A stretch of 64,000 bases of DNA, taken from positions 1 through 64,000 of the forward strand of contig JAURYB010000054.1 of assembly GCA_030654075.1 (NCBI GenBank). The letters run 5' to 3'. The notes under the pieces are model-generated. The model saw only the letters and a list, made by a program, of their open reading frames with translations, ran no database searches and was not told the DNA's origin. The stretch comes from Bacteroidales bacterium (lineage in GTDB: Bacteria; Bacteroidota; Bacteroidia; Bacteroidales; UBA4417). Within the stretch, counting starts at the first letter, position 1. Each line of letters begins with the position of its first letter. The translations under genes were made by a program, and so were the position numbers. Positions 17,777 to 27,100 of this stretch are shown here, piece by piece.

Positions 17777-19858
17777 ATGAAATCCGGGAATTACATTGCA
17801 TTGATTGCAATTATCGTATTGCTATTTGTAGGATTAAAGAAATCAGATGCACAGAAATCCTATTTTAATCCTGCCAATCTGATAACAACCGGTGTTTATT
17901 ATTACCCCGAACATTGGGATTCGACGCAATGGGACCGCGATTTGAAGAACATCGCTTCCATGGGTTTTGAGTTTGTGCATTATGCCGAATTCGCCTGGGT
18001 TATGGTGGAGCCGGAAGAAGGGAAGTTCACTTTCGGATGGTTAGATAAAGCGGTTGACCTGGCTGCGAAACATGGATTAAAAGTGATCATGTGTACACCT
18101 ACACCAACTCCGCCGGCATGGCTTGCTACTTCGCATCCTGATATTTTTCAGTGGGATCAGAACTTTATTCCCCAGCTGCATGGAGCCAGGCAGAATGTCT
18201 CGACCTGCACTGATGTATACAGGAAGTATGTCAGTATTTATGTTACCGAGCTGGCAAAACAGTATGGTTCCGATAAACGGGTAATGGGCTGGCAGGTTGA
18301 TAACGAGCCCTACGCTCCGGAAGATTTCAGCCCGGAGGCTGATGCTAAATTCAGGATCTGGCTGAAAAACAAATATCAGACTATCGGAAACCTGAACCGC
18401 CATTGGGGCGCGGCTTTCTGGGGAATGAATTATACTGATTTTGACCAGATCAGATGTTTCAATCCTTCGCATGGTGGCTCAAGTCCTCACGCTAACCTCG
18501 ATTACAAGCGCTTTTGCGCGGATATGCAGGCTGACTTTTTAAACCTCCAGGCTGATATTATCCGTAAGTATTCGAAAGTGAATCAGTGGATTACCACAAA
18601 TTACACGGGCAGTCAGAAAGGAGCCGATGCGCGTCGCACTGCAAGCCTCGATTTCCCATCGTATACCATGTACCCGATACGAATGAACAGCAGTGACGAT
18701 CCTTTAAGTTTCCGGCTCGGCGATCCGAAGTTTATGAATTATGCCAATGCTTTTTACCGGCCAATCAACGGAGTTACAGGCGTGATGGAACTTCAGCCAG
18801 GGCAGGTGAATTGGGGGGAAATAAATCCCCAGCCTCAGCCAGGTGCCGTGAGGATGTGGCTTTATCATGCCTGGGCCACGGGAAGCGATTTCGCATGTAC
18901 CTACCGCTATCGTCAGCCACTCTACGGCAGTGAGCAGTATCATGCCGGAATTGTTGGAACTGATGGTGTAACTCCTTCTCAGGGGGGATTGGAATACTGG
19001 CAATTTATGCAGGAAATTAATAAATTGAGGAATTTATATGTTAAGAATCCAATATTGCCTGCGGAACAGGAAAATCGAAAAACAGCTATTCTTTGGAACC
19101 ACGAAAACTGGTGGGACATTGATTTTCAGAAACAGACAAGCCAGTGGAATTCATTTAACCATATGTCGAAATACCTGGATGCGGCACTTTCCTGTGGCGC
19201 TCCTACAGATTTAATAGGTGAAAAAGATAATTATTCTGATTATAAAGTTCTTATAGCTCCGGCTTATCAGTTGGTTGACAGTATTTTGGTTGATCGCTGG
19301 ACTAAGTATGCTGAAAATGGCGGACACCTTGTACTAACCTGCCGTACCGCGCAGAAAGATCGCGATGGCCAACTATGGCAAGGTCCCTGGGCTTCCCCTA
19401 TATTGAAACTCATTGGTGCAAAAATTGATTTTTTTGACCTGATGATGCCCGAAACCAAAGGTGTGGTGAAGATGAATGGAAAAGAGTATGCCTGGAATAA
19501 CTGGGGTGATGTAATATCTCCAAATGCCGGAACAAATTCCCTGGCGGAATATACGAACCAATTTTATTCCGGAAAATCAGCGGTAATCAGCCGCAAACTG
19601 GGAAAAGGCACCGTAACCTATGTTGGTATTGATTCCGAGGAGGGTCTGTTTGAAAAAGGAGTTCTGAAATTAGTATATACCTCTGCCGGAATTGCTACAG
19701 AAAACTATCCCAAAGGAATTTATGTTTTCTGCCGTCAGGGATTTACAGTTGCAGTAAACTATTCCTCAACTGATTACGATCTCTCAATTCCGTCAAATGC
19801 GCGTTTGCTGGTGGGAGAGAAAATATTGAAACCGGCTGGTGTAGCTGTTTGGAAATAA
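17777..19858 (+). CDS. GH42 beta-galactosidase, exported
   Basis: 693 residues with N-terminal signal/anchor segment (GLKKSDAQKS). The catalytic TIM barrel begins at YYPEHWDSTQWDRDL; the acid/base is E177 in WQVDNEPY and the nucleophile is E338 in GVMELQPGQVNWG. A trimerisation-type Rossmann domain (about 420-620) and a short beta domain follow, as is standard for GH42. The family cleaves terminal beta-galactosides; in plant-degrading bacteria it acts on galactan or arabinogalactan fragments, and a few members take alpha-L-arabinopyranosides. Its own transcript is likely because a repeat-filled gap precedes it. It ends 120 bases from a convergent peptidase gene. Confidence 0.88.
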   Translation: MKSGNYIALIAIIVLLFVGLKKSDAQKSYFNPANLITTGVYYYPEHWDSTQWDRDLKNIASMGFEFVHYAEFAWVMVEPEEGKFTFGWLDKAVDLAAKHGLKVIMCTPTPTPPAWLATSHPDIFQWDQNFIPQLHGARQNVSTCTDVYRKYVSIYVTELAKQYGSDKRVMGWQVDNEPYAPEDFSPEADAKFRIWLKNKYQTIGNLNRHWGAAFWGMNYTDFDQIRCFNPSHGGSSPHANLDYKRFCADMQADFLNLQADIIRKYSKVNQWITTNYTGSQKGADARRTASLDFPSYTMYPIRMNSSDDPLSFRLGDPKFMNYANAFYRPINGVTGVMELQPGQVNWGEINPQPQPGAVRMWLYHAWATGSDFACTYRYRQPLYGSEQYHAGIVGTDGVTPSQGGLEYWQFMQEINKLRNLYVKNPILPAEQENRKTAILWNHENWWDIDFQKQTSQWNSFNHMSKYLDAALSCGAPTDLIGEKDNYSDYKVLIAPAYQLVDSILVDRWTKYAENGGHLVLTCRTAQKDRDGQLWQGPWASPILKLIGAKIDFFDLMMPETKGVVKMNGKEYAWNNWGDVISPNAGTNSLAEYTNQFYSGKSAVISRKLGKGTVTYVGIDSEEGLFEKGVLKLVYTSAGIATENYPKGIYVFCRQGFTVAVNYSSTDYDLSIPSNARLLVGEKILKPAGVAVWK

Positions 19859-19977
19859 AAAATAAGTTTCAGGGTTCAAAAACAAACAGGAAACATTGCT
19901 TATCCGGGCTGTTTAATTCTCGAACTTATTATTCAATCCATATAAAGCCACCAGGGTACAAATTCCAAAACAGGGAT

Positions 19978-21369
19978 TTAACAACCTTTCAGCCACTCCG
20001 CCTCAACCGCTTCAATACTTTTAGGTTTTGGCTTACCCAGAAGCTCACACCCGGTTTCAGTTATCAGGAAATTTTCCTCGTTCCTGAGTCCGCCAAAGGT
20101 TCTGTATTCTTCCACTTTATCAAAATTAATAAAGTCGACGTTGTGATTTTTTGCTTTCCATTGGTCAATCAGTTCAGGGATAAAATAAATTCCCGGTTCA
20201 ATGGTGAATACAAATCCTGGTTCCAGTTTGCGCCCCAACCGTAGAGATTTAAGCCCGAACTGTGTGCTTTTTGGCTCACCGCCATAACCTACATAAACTT
20301 CACCCAAATCTTCCATATCATGCACATCCAAACCCATCATATGGCCTAATCCACAAGGGAAAAACAGGGCGTGTGCTCCATTTACAACAGCATCGTCCAC
20401 ATTTCCTTTCATAAGTCCAAGATCCTTTAATCCTCGTATAATTACTCTGGCTGATTCAAAATACACCTCTTTAAACGGAATACCTGGTCTCAGCATGCTG
20501 ATTGAAGTATTGTGGCTATCCAGGCAGATTGAATAAATATCCCTTTGTCTTGATGTAAATTTTCCGTTTACCGGTGTTGTGCTCGAAAGGTCACCGGCAT
20601 ATCCCATTCCGGTTTCAGCTCCTGCGTCCAGAAGGAACATATCTCCATCTTTCAGGACATTTCCATGGTAATGATTATGAAGCGTTTGCCCGTTGATAGT
20701 GGCAATAATCGGGAAAGCAATCTGTCCGCCGGATGCCAGGGCAATTTCATGTACAGCGGCTGCAATTTTTGCTTCTGAAACACCGGGCTTTGCCATGCGC
20801 ATCGAGAGGGTATGCATATCAACACTTACATCGCAGGCTTTACGGATCTCCAGAATTTCTTCCGCCGATTTGTAATTCCGCTGGTTCACAACACCTAAAA
20901 TCAATTCTATGGATGCCCTGGTTTTTGACTCATTGGGATTTATTCCCAGCCATTCAAATAGTTTTATTTTATTTTCGGAGCGATAAGGTGGAAGGAAATG
21001 GATTTTCCTGCCTTTTACCTTTGCTTCTTCCAGTATAACCACCAGGGATGAAATATCAGCGGTTTTTGTAACACCAAACTGTAACGACTGCTTTGCAATA
21101 GTTGGCTGAGGTCCCATCCACACAAAATCCTCAACAGTAAGGTCGTTGCCGAAAATCATATCTTCACCTGAATCACAATCCAGGATGCCTGCCAGGAAAG
21201 GATGATTTAATCCGAAGAAATAGAGGAAAGTGCTGTCCTGCCTGAAATGATACCCATTATCGGCATAATTCATCGGGCTTTCATCGTTTCCCAATAGTAA
21301 AATCAGGCCTGAGCCTACTGATTTTCTGAGCTTTTCGCGGCGCTGAAGATAAATTTCTTTTGAAAACAT
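19978..21369 (-). CDS. pepP: Xaa-Pro aminopeptidase (M24B family)
   Basis: 463 residues from ATG at 21367-21369 (MFSKEIYLQRREKL); the longer in-frame start at 21426 adds residues unlike the family. It has an N-terminal creatinase-like domain (HFRQDSTFLYFFGLNHP) and a pita-bread C-terminal domain with the dimetal ligands in order: two Asp in LLDAGAETGMGYAGD, His in GLGHMMGLDVHD, Glu in TIEPGIY and Glu in RNEENFLI. It releases N-terminal residues that precede proline, in the cytoplasm since no signal peptide is seen. It is convergent with GH42 and divergent from transketolase. It may be plain housekeeping, or may help use proline-rich peptides. Confidence 0.88.
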   Translation of the reverse strand: MFSKEIYLQRREKLRKSVGSGLILLLGNDESPMNYADNGYHFRQDSTFLYFFGLNHPFLAGILDCDSGEDMIFGNDLTVEDFVWMGPQPTIAKQSLQFGVTKTADISSLVVILEEAKVKGRKIHFLPPYRSENKIKLFEWLGINPNESKTRASIELILGVVNQRNYKSAEEILEIRKACDVSVDMHTLSMRMAKPGVSEAKIAAAVHEIALASGGQIAFPIIATINGQTLHNHYHGNVLKDGDMFLLDAGAETGMGYAGDLSSTTPVNGKFTSRQRDIYSICLDSHNTSISMLRPGIPFKEVYFESARVIIRGLKDLGLMKGNVDDAVVNGAHALFFPCGLGHMMGLDVHDMEDLGEVYVGYGGEPKSTQFGLKSLRLGRKLEPGFVFTIEPGIYFIPELIDQWKAKNHNVDFINFDKVEEYRTFGGLRNEENFLITETGCELLGKPKPKSIEAVEAEWLKGC

Positions 21370-21612
21370 GACCAGAATTATATGTTTATTAATTGAATGA
21401 GACTGCATGCTGTAAGAGTGCTGCAAGTTATAGATTTCATCGTCATCGTCAGGTAAATGTGTGGAATATTTTTATACAACTTGAATTAGAAATTTTAATT
21501 TTGCTGCCATCCCTATTTCCGATTTACGTAATTTTATTTCTGTTTTTAAAAAACAGCAAGGATTGGAGAACCAGCTTTGTTTATCAATTTAACTTGAAAA
21601 ATGGGTTTTACC

Positions 21613-21645
21613 TTTGGCAACCTGATTCCAAAAAGTCTACCTTTG
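21613..21645 (+). promoter_or_regulatory. Bacteroidota-type promoter for transketolase
   Basis: TTTG (21613-21616), 21 bases, then TACCTTTG (21638-21645) match the -33 TTTG and -7 TAnnTTTG consensus of the Bacteroidota primary sigma factor. Transcription would start near 21652, leaving a leader of about 95 bases before the ATG at 21749. The rest of the 320-base gap shows nothing recognisable. Confidence 0.6.
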
Positions 21646-21748
21646 CACACGTAATTTTCCCGGCATACCTGGTCCATTCAGCTGGTTTTACATTGCAATA
21701 GTAAAACGGTTTAAACAAATAATTTCTGTATTCCTTTAATCTGATCAC

Positions 21749-23788
21749 ATGAACAAAGAATTGACAAATCTCGCGGCTGATAACATTCGTATTCTGTCAG
21801 CATCTATGGTTGAAAAAGCTAAATCAGGACATCCGGGCGGAGCAATGGGTGGAGCTGACTTCATTAACATCCTGTTTACGGAGTTTTTGAAGTATGACCC
21901 AACAGATATGGAATGGCACTTGCGTGACCGGTTTTTCCTTGATCCCGGGCATATGTCACCTATGTTGTATTCGGTTCTTGCTCTTTCGGGCAAGTACTCA
22001 CTCGACGACCTTAAAAACTTCAGGCAATGGGGAAGTTGTACTCCAGGTCATCCGGAAGTGGACAGAAAAAGAGGGATTGAAAACACTTCCGGTCCATTAG
22101 GACAAGGTCACACTATGGCAGTTGGAGCCGCCATTGCGGAACGTTTTCTTAGTGCCAGGTTTGGTGAATGGATGGCGCATAAAACATTTACCTATATTTC
22201 AGATGGTGGCATACAGGAAGAAATTTCCCAATCGGCAGGCCGTATAGCAGGCTTTCTTGGCCTGAATCACCTGGTGATGTTTTACGATTCAAACGACATA
22301 CAGCTTTCAACAGAAACCAATGCTGTTTCCAGCGAAAATACAGCTATGAAATACGAGGCCTGGGGCTGGAATGTTATGACAATTGATGGAAACGATGCGG
22401 ATCAGATTCGTACTTCTCTTTCGAAAGCTATAGCAGAAAAAGATAAGCCAACAATTATTATTGGAAAAACCGTGATGGGCAAAGGCGCCAGGAAAGCCGA
22501 CGGTTCAAATTTCGAACGTAATTGTGCCACGCATGGAATGCCATTGGGCGAATCAGGAGCTTCCTTCGAAAAATCTATTGAAAACCTGGGTGGAAATCAT
22601 TCTGATCCTTTTGTGATCTTTCCTGCTGTGGCTGAATTATACAAAAAATCCGCTGCGGAAAAGGTAAAGGCCGCTTCAGTTCGCAAAATGGCTGAGCAGG
22701 ATTGGCAAAAATCTAATCCGGAACTCGCCGCTAAACTTCAGTTATTCCTATCTGGCAAACTTCCGGTTCTGGATTTTGAATCAGTTGTACAGAAAGAAGG
22801 TATTGCAACACGTGCAGCATCAGCCGCTATATTAGGATACCTGGCTCAGAATGTTGAAAATATGATAGTCTCATCTGCCGACCTTTCGAACAGCGACAAA
22901 ACAGACGGTTTTCTTAAATATACCAAAGCATTCAGTAAGGGCGATTTTAGCGGAGCTTTCCTTCAAGCCGGTGTAAGCGAATTAACTATGGCTGCCATTT
23001 GTAATGGAATAACGCTTCATGGCGGTGTTTGGGCTGCCTGCGCAACTTTCTTTGTTTTCAGTGATTATATGAAACCTGCTGTTCGTCTTTCAGCACTGAT
23101 GGGATTGCCGGTAAAATACATATGGACTCATGATGCTTTCAGGGTAGGAGAGGATGGACCAACCCACCAACCAGTTGAGCAGGAAGCGCAGATAAGGTTA
23201 ATGGAGCAACTGAAAAACCATCACGGACAAATGAGCCTTCTTGCACTTCGCCCTGCTGATGCATACGAAACTTCAGTGGCATGGAAAATGGCTATGGAAA
23301 ACACTCAGACTCCTACAGCTCTTATTTTGTCGAGGCAGAACATCAAAGACCTGCCTTCAAATCCTGGCTTGTCGCTGTTTCAAACAGCATTGCAAGCTGA
23401 AAAAGGGGCTTATATTGTCCAGGATTGTGCTGCAAAACCGGATGTGATCCTGGTTGCCAGCGGCTCCGAAGTTTCAACTCTGTTGGATGGTGCTGTTTTA
23501 TTAAAAGCAGAAAAAAATCTTAATATAAGAGTGGTTTCTGTTATTTCAGAAGGATTGTTCCGCCAACAGGATAAAGCATACCAGATGAATGTAATTCCTG
23601 ATGATCTGCCTGTATTTGGTTTAACTGCCGGTTTGCCGGTCACTCTTGCCGGACTTGTAGGTAAAAAAGGTAAAATCTGGGGTCTGGATCATTTCGGGTA
23701 TTCGGCACCTGCAAAAGTGTTGGATGAGAAATTTGGATTCACTGCTCTTAATATTTATAACCAGGTACTCGAATTGTTGGCTGAGTAA
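21749..23788 (+). CDS. tkt: Transketolase
   Basis: 679 residues, about the usual length for bacterial transketolase. It has the N-terminal SGHPGGAMG with H28, the thiamine diphosphate-binding SDGGIQEEISQ...SND segment, and the middle pyrimidine-domain stretch (SKGDFSGAFLQAGVSELTM region), then a C-terminal domain. It is cytoplasmic and moves two-carbon units between pentose-, triose- and hexose-phosphates; it would use the xylulose 5-phosphate made by the AraA-AraB-AraD route encoded downstream. As I recall, a transketolase gene also borders the Bacteroides thetaiotaomicron arabinan locus. It has its own promoter and terminator. Confidence 0.95.
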   Translation: MNKELTNLAADNIRILSASMVEKAKSGHPGGAMGGADFINILFTEFLKYDPTDMEWHLRDRFFLDPGHMSPMLYSVLALSGKYSLDDLKNFRQWGSCTPGHPEVDRKRGIENTSGPLGQGHTMAVGAAIAERFLSARFGEWMAHKTFTYISDGGIQEEISQSAGRIAGFLGLNHLVMFYDSNDIQLSTETNAVSSENTAMKYEAWGWNVMTIDGNDADQIRTSLSKAIAEKDKPTIIIGKTVMGKGARKADGSNFERNCATHGMPLGESGASFEKSIENLGGNHSDPFVIFPAVAELYKKSAAEKVKAASVRKMAEQDWQKSNPELAAKLQLFLSGKLPVLDFESVVQKEGIATRAASAAILGYLAQNVENMIVSSADLSNSDKTDGFLKYTKAFSKGDFSGAFLQAGVSELTMAAICNGITLHGGVWAACATFFVFSDYMKPAVRLSALMGLPVKYIWTHDAFRVGEDGPTHQPVEQEAQIRLMEQLKNHHGQMSLLALRPADAYETSVAWKMAMENTQTPTALILSRQNIKDLPSNPGLSLFQTALQAEKGAYIVQDCAAKPDVILVASGSEVSTLLDGAVLLKAEKNLNIRVVSVISEGLFRQQDKAYQMNVIPDDLPVFGLTAGLPVTLAGLVGKKGKIWGLDHFGYSAPAKVLDEKFGFTALNIYNQVLELLAE

Positions 23789-23825
23789 CGATTGAACGGT
23801 AATTCTGCAGGCAACTAAATGATGA

Positions 23826-23864
23826 GCCCCGGCTTCACACTTAATTGTGTTTAGCCGGGGTTCT
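23826..23864 (+). terminator. Rho-independent terminator of tkt
   Basis: Stem CCCCGGCT (23827-23834) / AGCCGGGG (23853-23860) extended inward by CACAC / GTGT around a TTAATT loop, followed by TTCTTT. It lies 38 bases after the tkt stop codon. Confidence 0.85.
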
Positions 23865-24067
23865 TTAATTAAATCAAACGCTAGTTTTGTTAATTTGGTG
23901 GCAGTATTGCCAATCAATGCGATTTGCTTCTTTCTGAGCAATTATCTGGAAAATACAGGTGTAAATTTCCGGAAAAGATCCCTGTTTTAGGAGATGATCA
24001 ATATATTCCGAAATTATTTTAACAGAAAAGTCCAAGTAATATTAAAAAAGTATATTTTTATGGCCAC

Positions 24068-24086
24068 AAGTGTAAATCATACACTT
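24068..24086. promoter_or_regulatory. Putative AraR operator upstream of the HTCS gene
   Basis: Perfect palindrome AAGTGTA-AATCA-TACACTT, ending 68 bases before the HTCS start. The same 7-5-7 palindrome lies before the araR-like gene (39148-39166) and, with one mismatch, before susC (28781-28799). It sits just downstream of a TATATTTT -7-like box (24051-24058), a position suited to repression. The protein is inferred: the NrtR-type regulator at 39205. Confidence 0.65.
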
Positions 24087-24154
24087 AAATTTTCGATTTA
24101 TTAGTGAGCTTCAGTTTCTCATAATTGTTACCTTAATTAGTTACCCTGGTATTA

Positions 24155-27100
24155 ATGAAACGATTAGTATTCGTAACCATTTGGCTGTTTCTGAGCACAT
24201 TGACCGTGCTTGGCCAGGATATTAATCTGCGGTTCCAGCATATTACCAGTGAGCAAGGCCTTTCGCAGAATACCATTGATTGTATCATGCAGGATAGCCG
24301 TGGGTTTATGTGGTTCGGCACCTGGAACGGGCTTAACCGGTATGATGGTTACAACTTCCTGGTGTTCAAATCGGAGAATCAGCAGCAGGGATTATCGGGT
24401 AATTTTATTTACAGCATTTGTGAAGATAGTGATGGCAACATATGGGCCGGTACAAAAAACGGATTGAATAAGATCAATCATCAGACCAATTTTATCGAGA
24501 ATTTTTATCATGTAAGGAATGTGACAAACAGTATTTCGGATAACTCTATAAATGCAGTTTATTGTGACAACCAGGGTTATATCTGGGTTGGAACAGCAGG
24601 TAACGGGCTTGATAAAATTAAAATTGACAAAGAAAACGGGAACTATTTATTCTCCCATTACAGGAATAGTAAATCTGACCCGAATTCTTTGCCTGGAAAT
24701 CAGATAAATGCGGTTATTCAGGATAAAAAAGGATTTCTGTGGGTTGGTACAAATTCCGGCTTAGGATGGATGAATACAGCAACCGGAAAGTTTAATATAT
24801 TCAGGAATAATCCACTGTTTAGCAACAGTATTTCCTCCAATACAGTGCTTTCATTATTCGAAGATAAGGCTGGTATTATTTGGATTGGAACCAACAACGG
24901 ATTGAATAAATACGATCCGATGAAGGGAGTTTTTACCCATTATCACACAAACCCTGACAATCCCGGAAGCCTCTCACATCTTACTGTTAATGCAATTTCC
25001 GAGGACATTGATGGTAATTTACTGGTTGGAACCCTGGGTGGCCTAAACCGTTTCAACCCGGGTAACCAGAGTTTTTACCATTTTCCTCTAGGGCAAAATG
25101 ATGATTACAGTTTAAATAATGAATTCATCAATGCCATTTATGCCGACAAACAAGGCAATATCTGGATTGGAAGCGACAAAGGGGGGATAAGTAAATACAA
25201 TAGTCAGCAAAAAGGATTTGGTTATTTCGCATCCGATCCTTCAAAGCCGAACAGCCTGAGCCACAATACCATTAATTCAGTGTTTGATGAGCCGGCGCAA
25301 TTGTGGATCGGCACGGCAGGAGGCGGTTTGAACAGGTATACTAAAACTGACAAGCACTTTACTCATTACACCAATATTCCTCATAATCCAACCAGTATTG
25401 CCAGTAATTTTGTTTCCTCTATCTGTAAGGATGAAAAAGGGAACACCTGGATTGGAACATGGGGTGGTGGATTAAACCAGCTGGTTTCACAAAACGGGAA
25501 TGGCGTTTTTAAACATTACCGTGAAAATACCGGTATAAACAGTATTTGCAGCGATTATGTCTCTGCCATCTGGCTTGACAAAAAAGAGTATTTGATTATT
25601 GGTACATTAACCGGCCTGGAGTTGTTTCAACCGGCACAAGGTGTTTTCAGGCATATCGCTAATCAGCCGGGTTGGAAAAACCGGATTTCGGAAGTGGGTT
25701 GCATACTTAAAGATACGAAAGGCTTTTACTGGATAGGAACCAGGTTAGGTTTGTACAGGTTTGCCGATAGTTTATTGGACAACGGGCTGCAGGATAAAAA
25801 CATCATTAAATATACCAACAGGAATGGTGTGGCAAATTCCCTTCCGGGTGATTATGTGATTTCACTATGTGAAGATGATAAAGGGAATATCTGGGCCGGA
25901 ACATACGGAAGCGGAGTCAGCCGGATAACAGTTTCAGAAAAAGGTCAGGCTACATTCACAAATTTTAATCAGATTAACGGACTTTGTAATAACGTTGTAT
26001 ATGCCATACAGAAAGATGGAAAAGGGAAGTTGTGGTTAAGTACGGATAACGGTTTATCCCGGTTTGATCCTGATACACGACAGTTTAAGAATTTCTATGT
26101 ATCGGACGGATTGCAATCGAACCAGTTCTACTGGACAGCTTCATGTGCCGGAAGCGACGGGCGCTTGTACTTTGGAGGAATGGAAGGGCTCAATTATTTT
26201 TATCCTGACAGTATCAGGGATAATTCATATATACCCAAAGTAGTAATTACGGATTTCAAAGTGTTCAATTCTTCTGTGAACATAGGAAAATGGAATAATA
26301 AAAAAGTATTGCTCGAAAAAGTGATCAATGAAACTTCAGAAATCCGTTTATCTTATAAGGAGAATGTGTTTTCATTCGAATTTTCATCACTGGATTACTT
26401 CCTCCCTGAAAAGGTACAGTATAAATATAGGATGAAAGGAGTAGATAAGGACTGGGTGACAGTGCCTTCGTCGAGAAGATTTGTAACCTATACCAATCTC
26501 GAAGGTGGTGATTACCTTTTTGAAGTAAAGGCCAGTAATAGCGACGGAGTTTGGAGTGATACACCTACGCAGCTTAAAATACATATTTCTCCACCTTTCT
26601 GGGCAACTGCATGGTTCCGGATATTGACTTTGTTGCTTCTGGCAGCCTTGGTTGTGGCGTACATCCGTTACCGTACCAGCAGGCTTCACCGCCAGAAACT
26701 CGTACTTGAACGCCTGGTGAAGGAGAGAACCGGTTTAATAGAAACCCAGAATGAACAGCTTAAATTCCAGGCAGGGAGCCTTCAGGAATCAAATATTCTG
26801 TTAGCGTCCGGCAAACAATTGATTGAAGGCCAGAAAGCGGAACTCGAACTAAAAAACCAGGAGATCTCAGAACAACGCGATAAACTTATTGAGCTTAATA
26901 AACATGTAAATCTTGTCAACCAGATCAAACTCCGCTTTTTTACCAATATCTCCCACGAATTCCGTACTCCTCTCACCTTAATTTTAGGACCGCTTGATAA
27001 GTTGATTTCATCGTGGAAAGGCGATTCAAATACGCTTGAAGCCCTTAATCTTATCAATCGCAATGCACAACGTTTGTTGCACCTGATCAATCAGCTGATG

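Noticed and set aside
19849-20244. 131-codon plus-strand frame after GH42
   Set aside because: It is antisense to the 3' end of the Xaa-Pro aminopeptidase gene, which has full family support.
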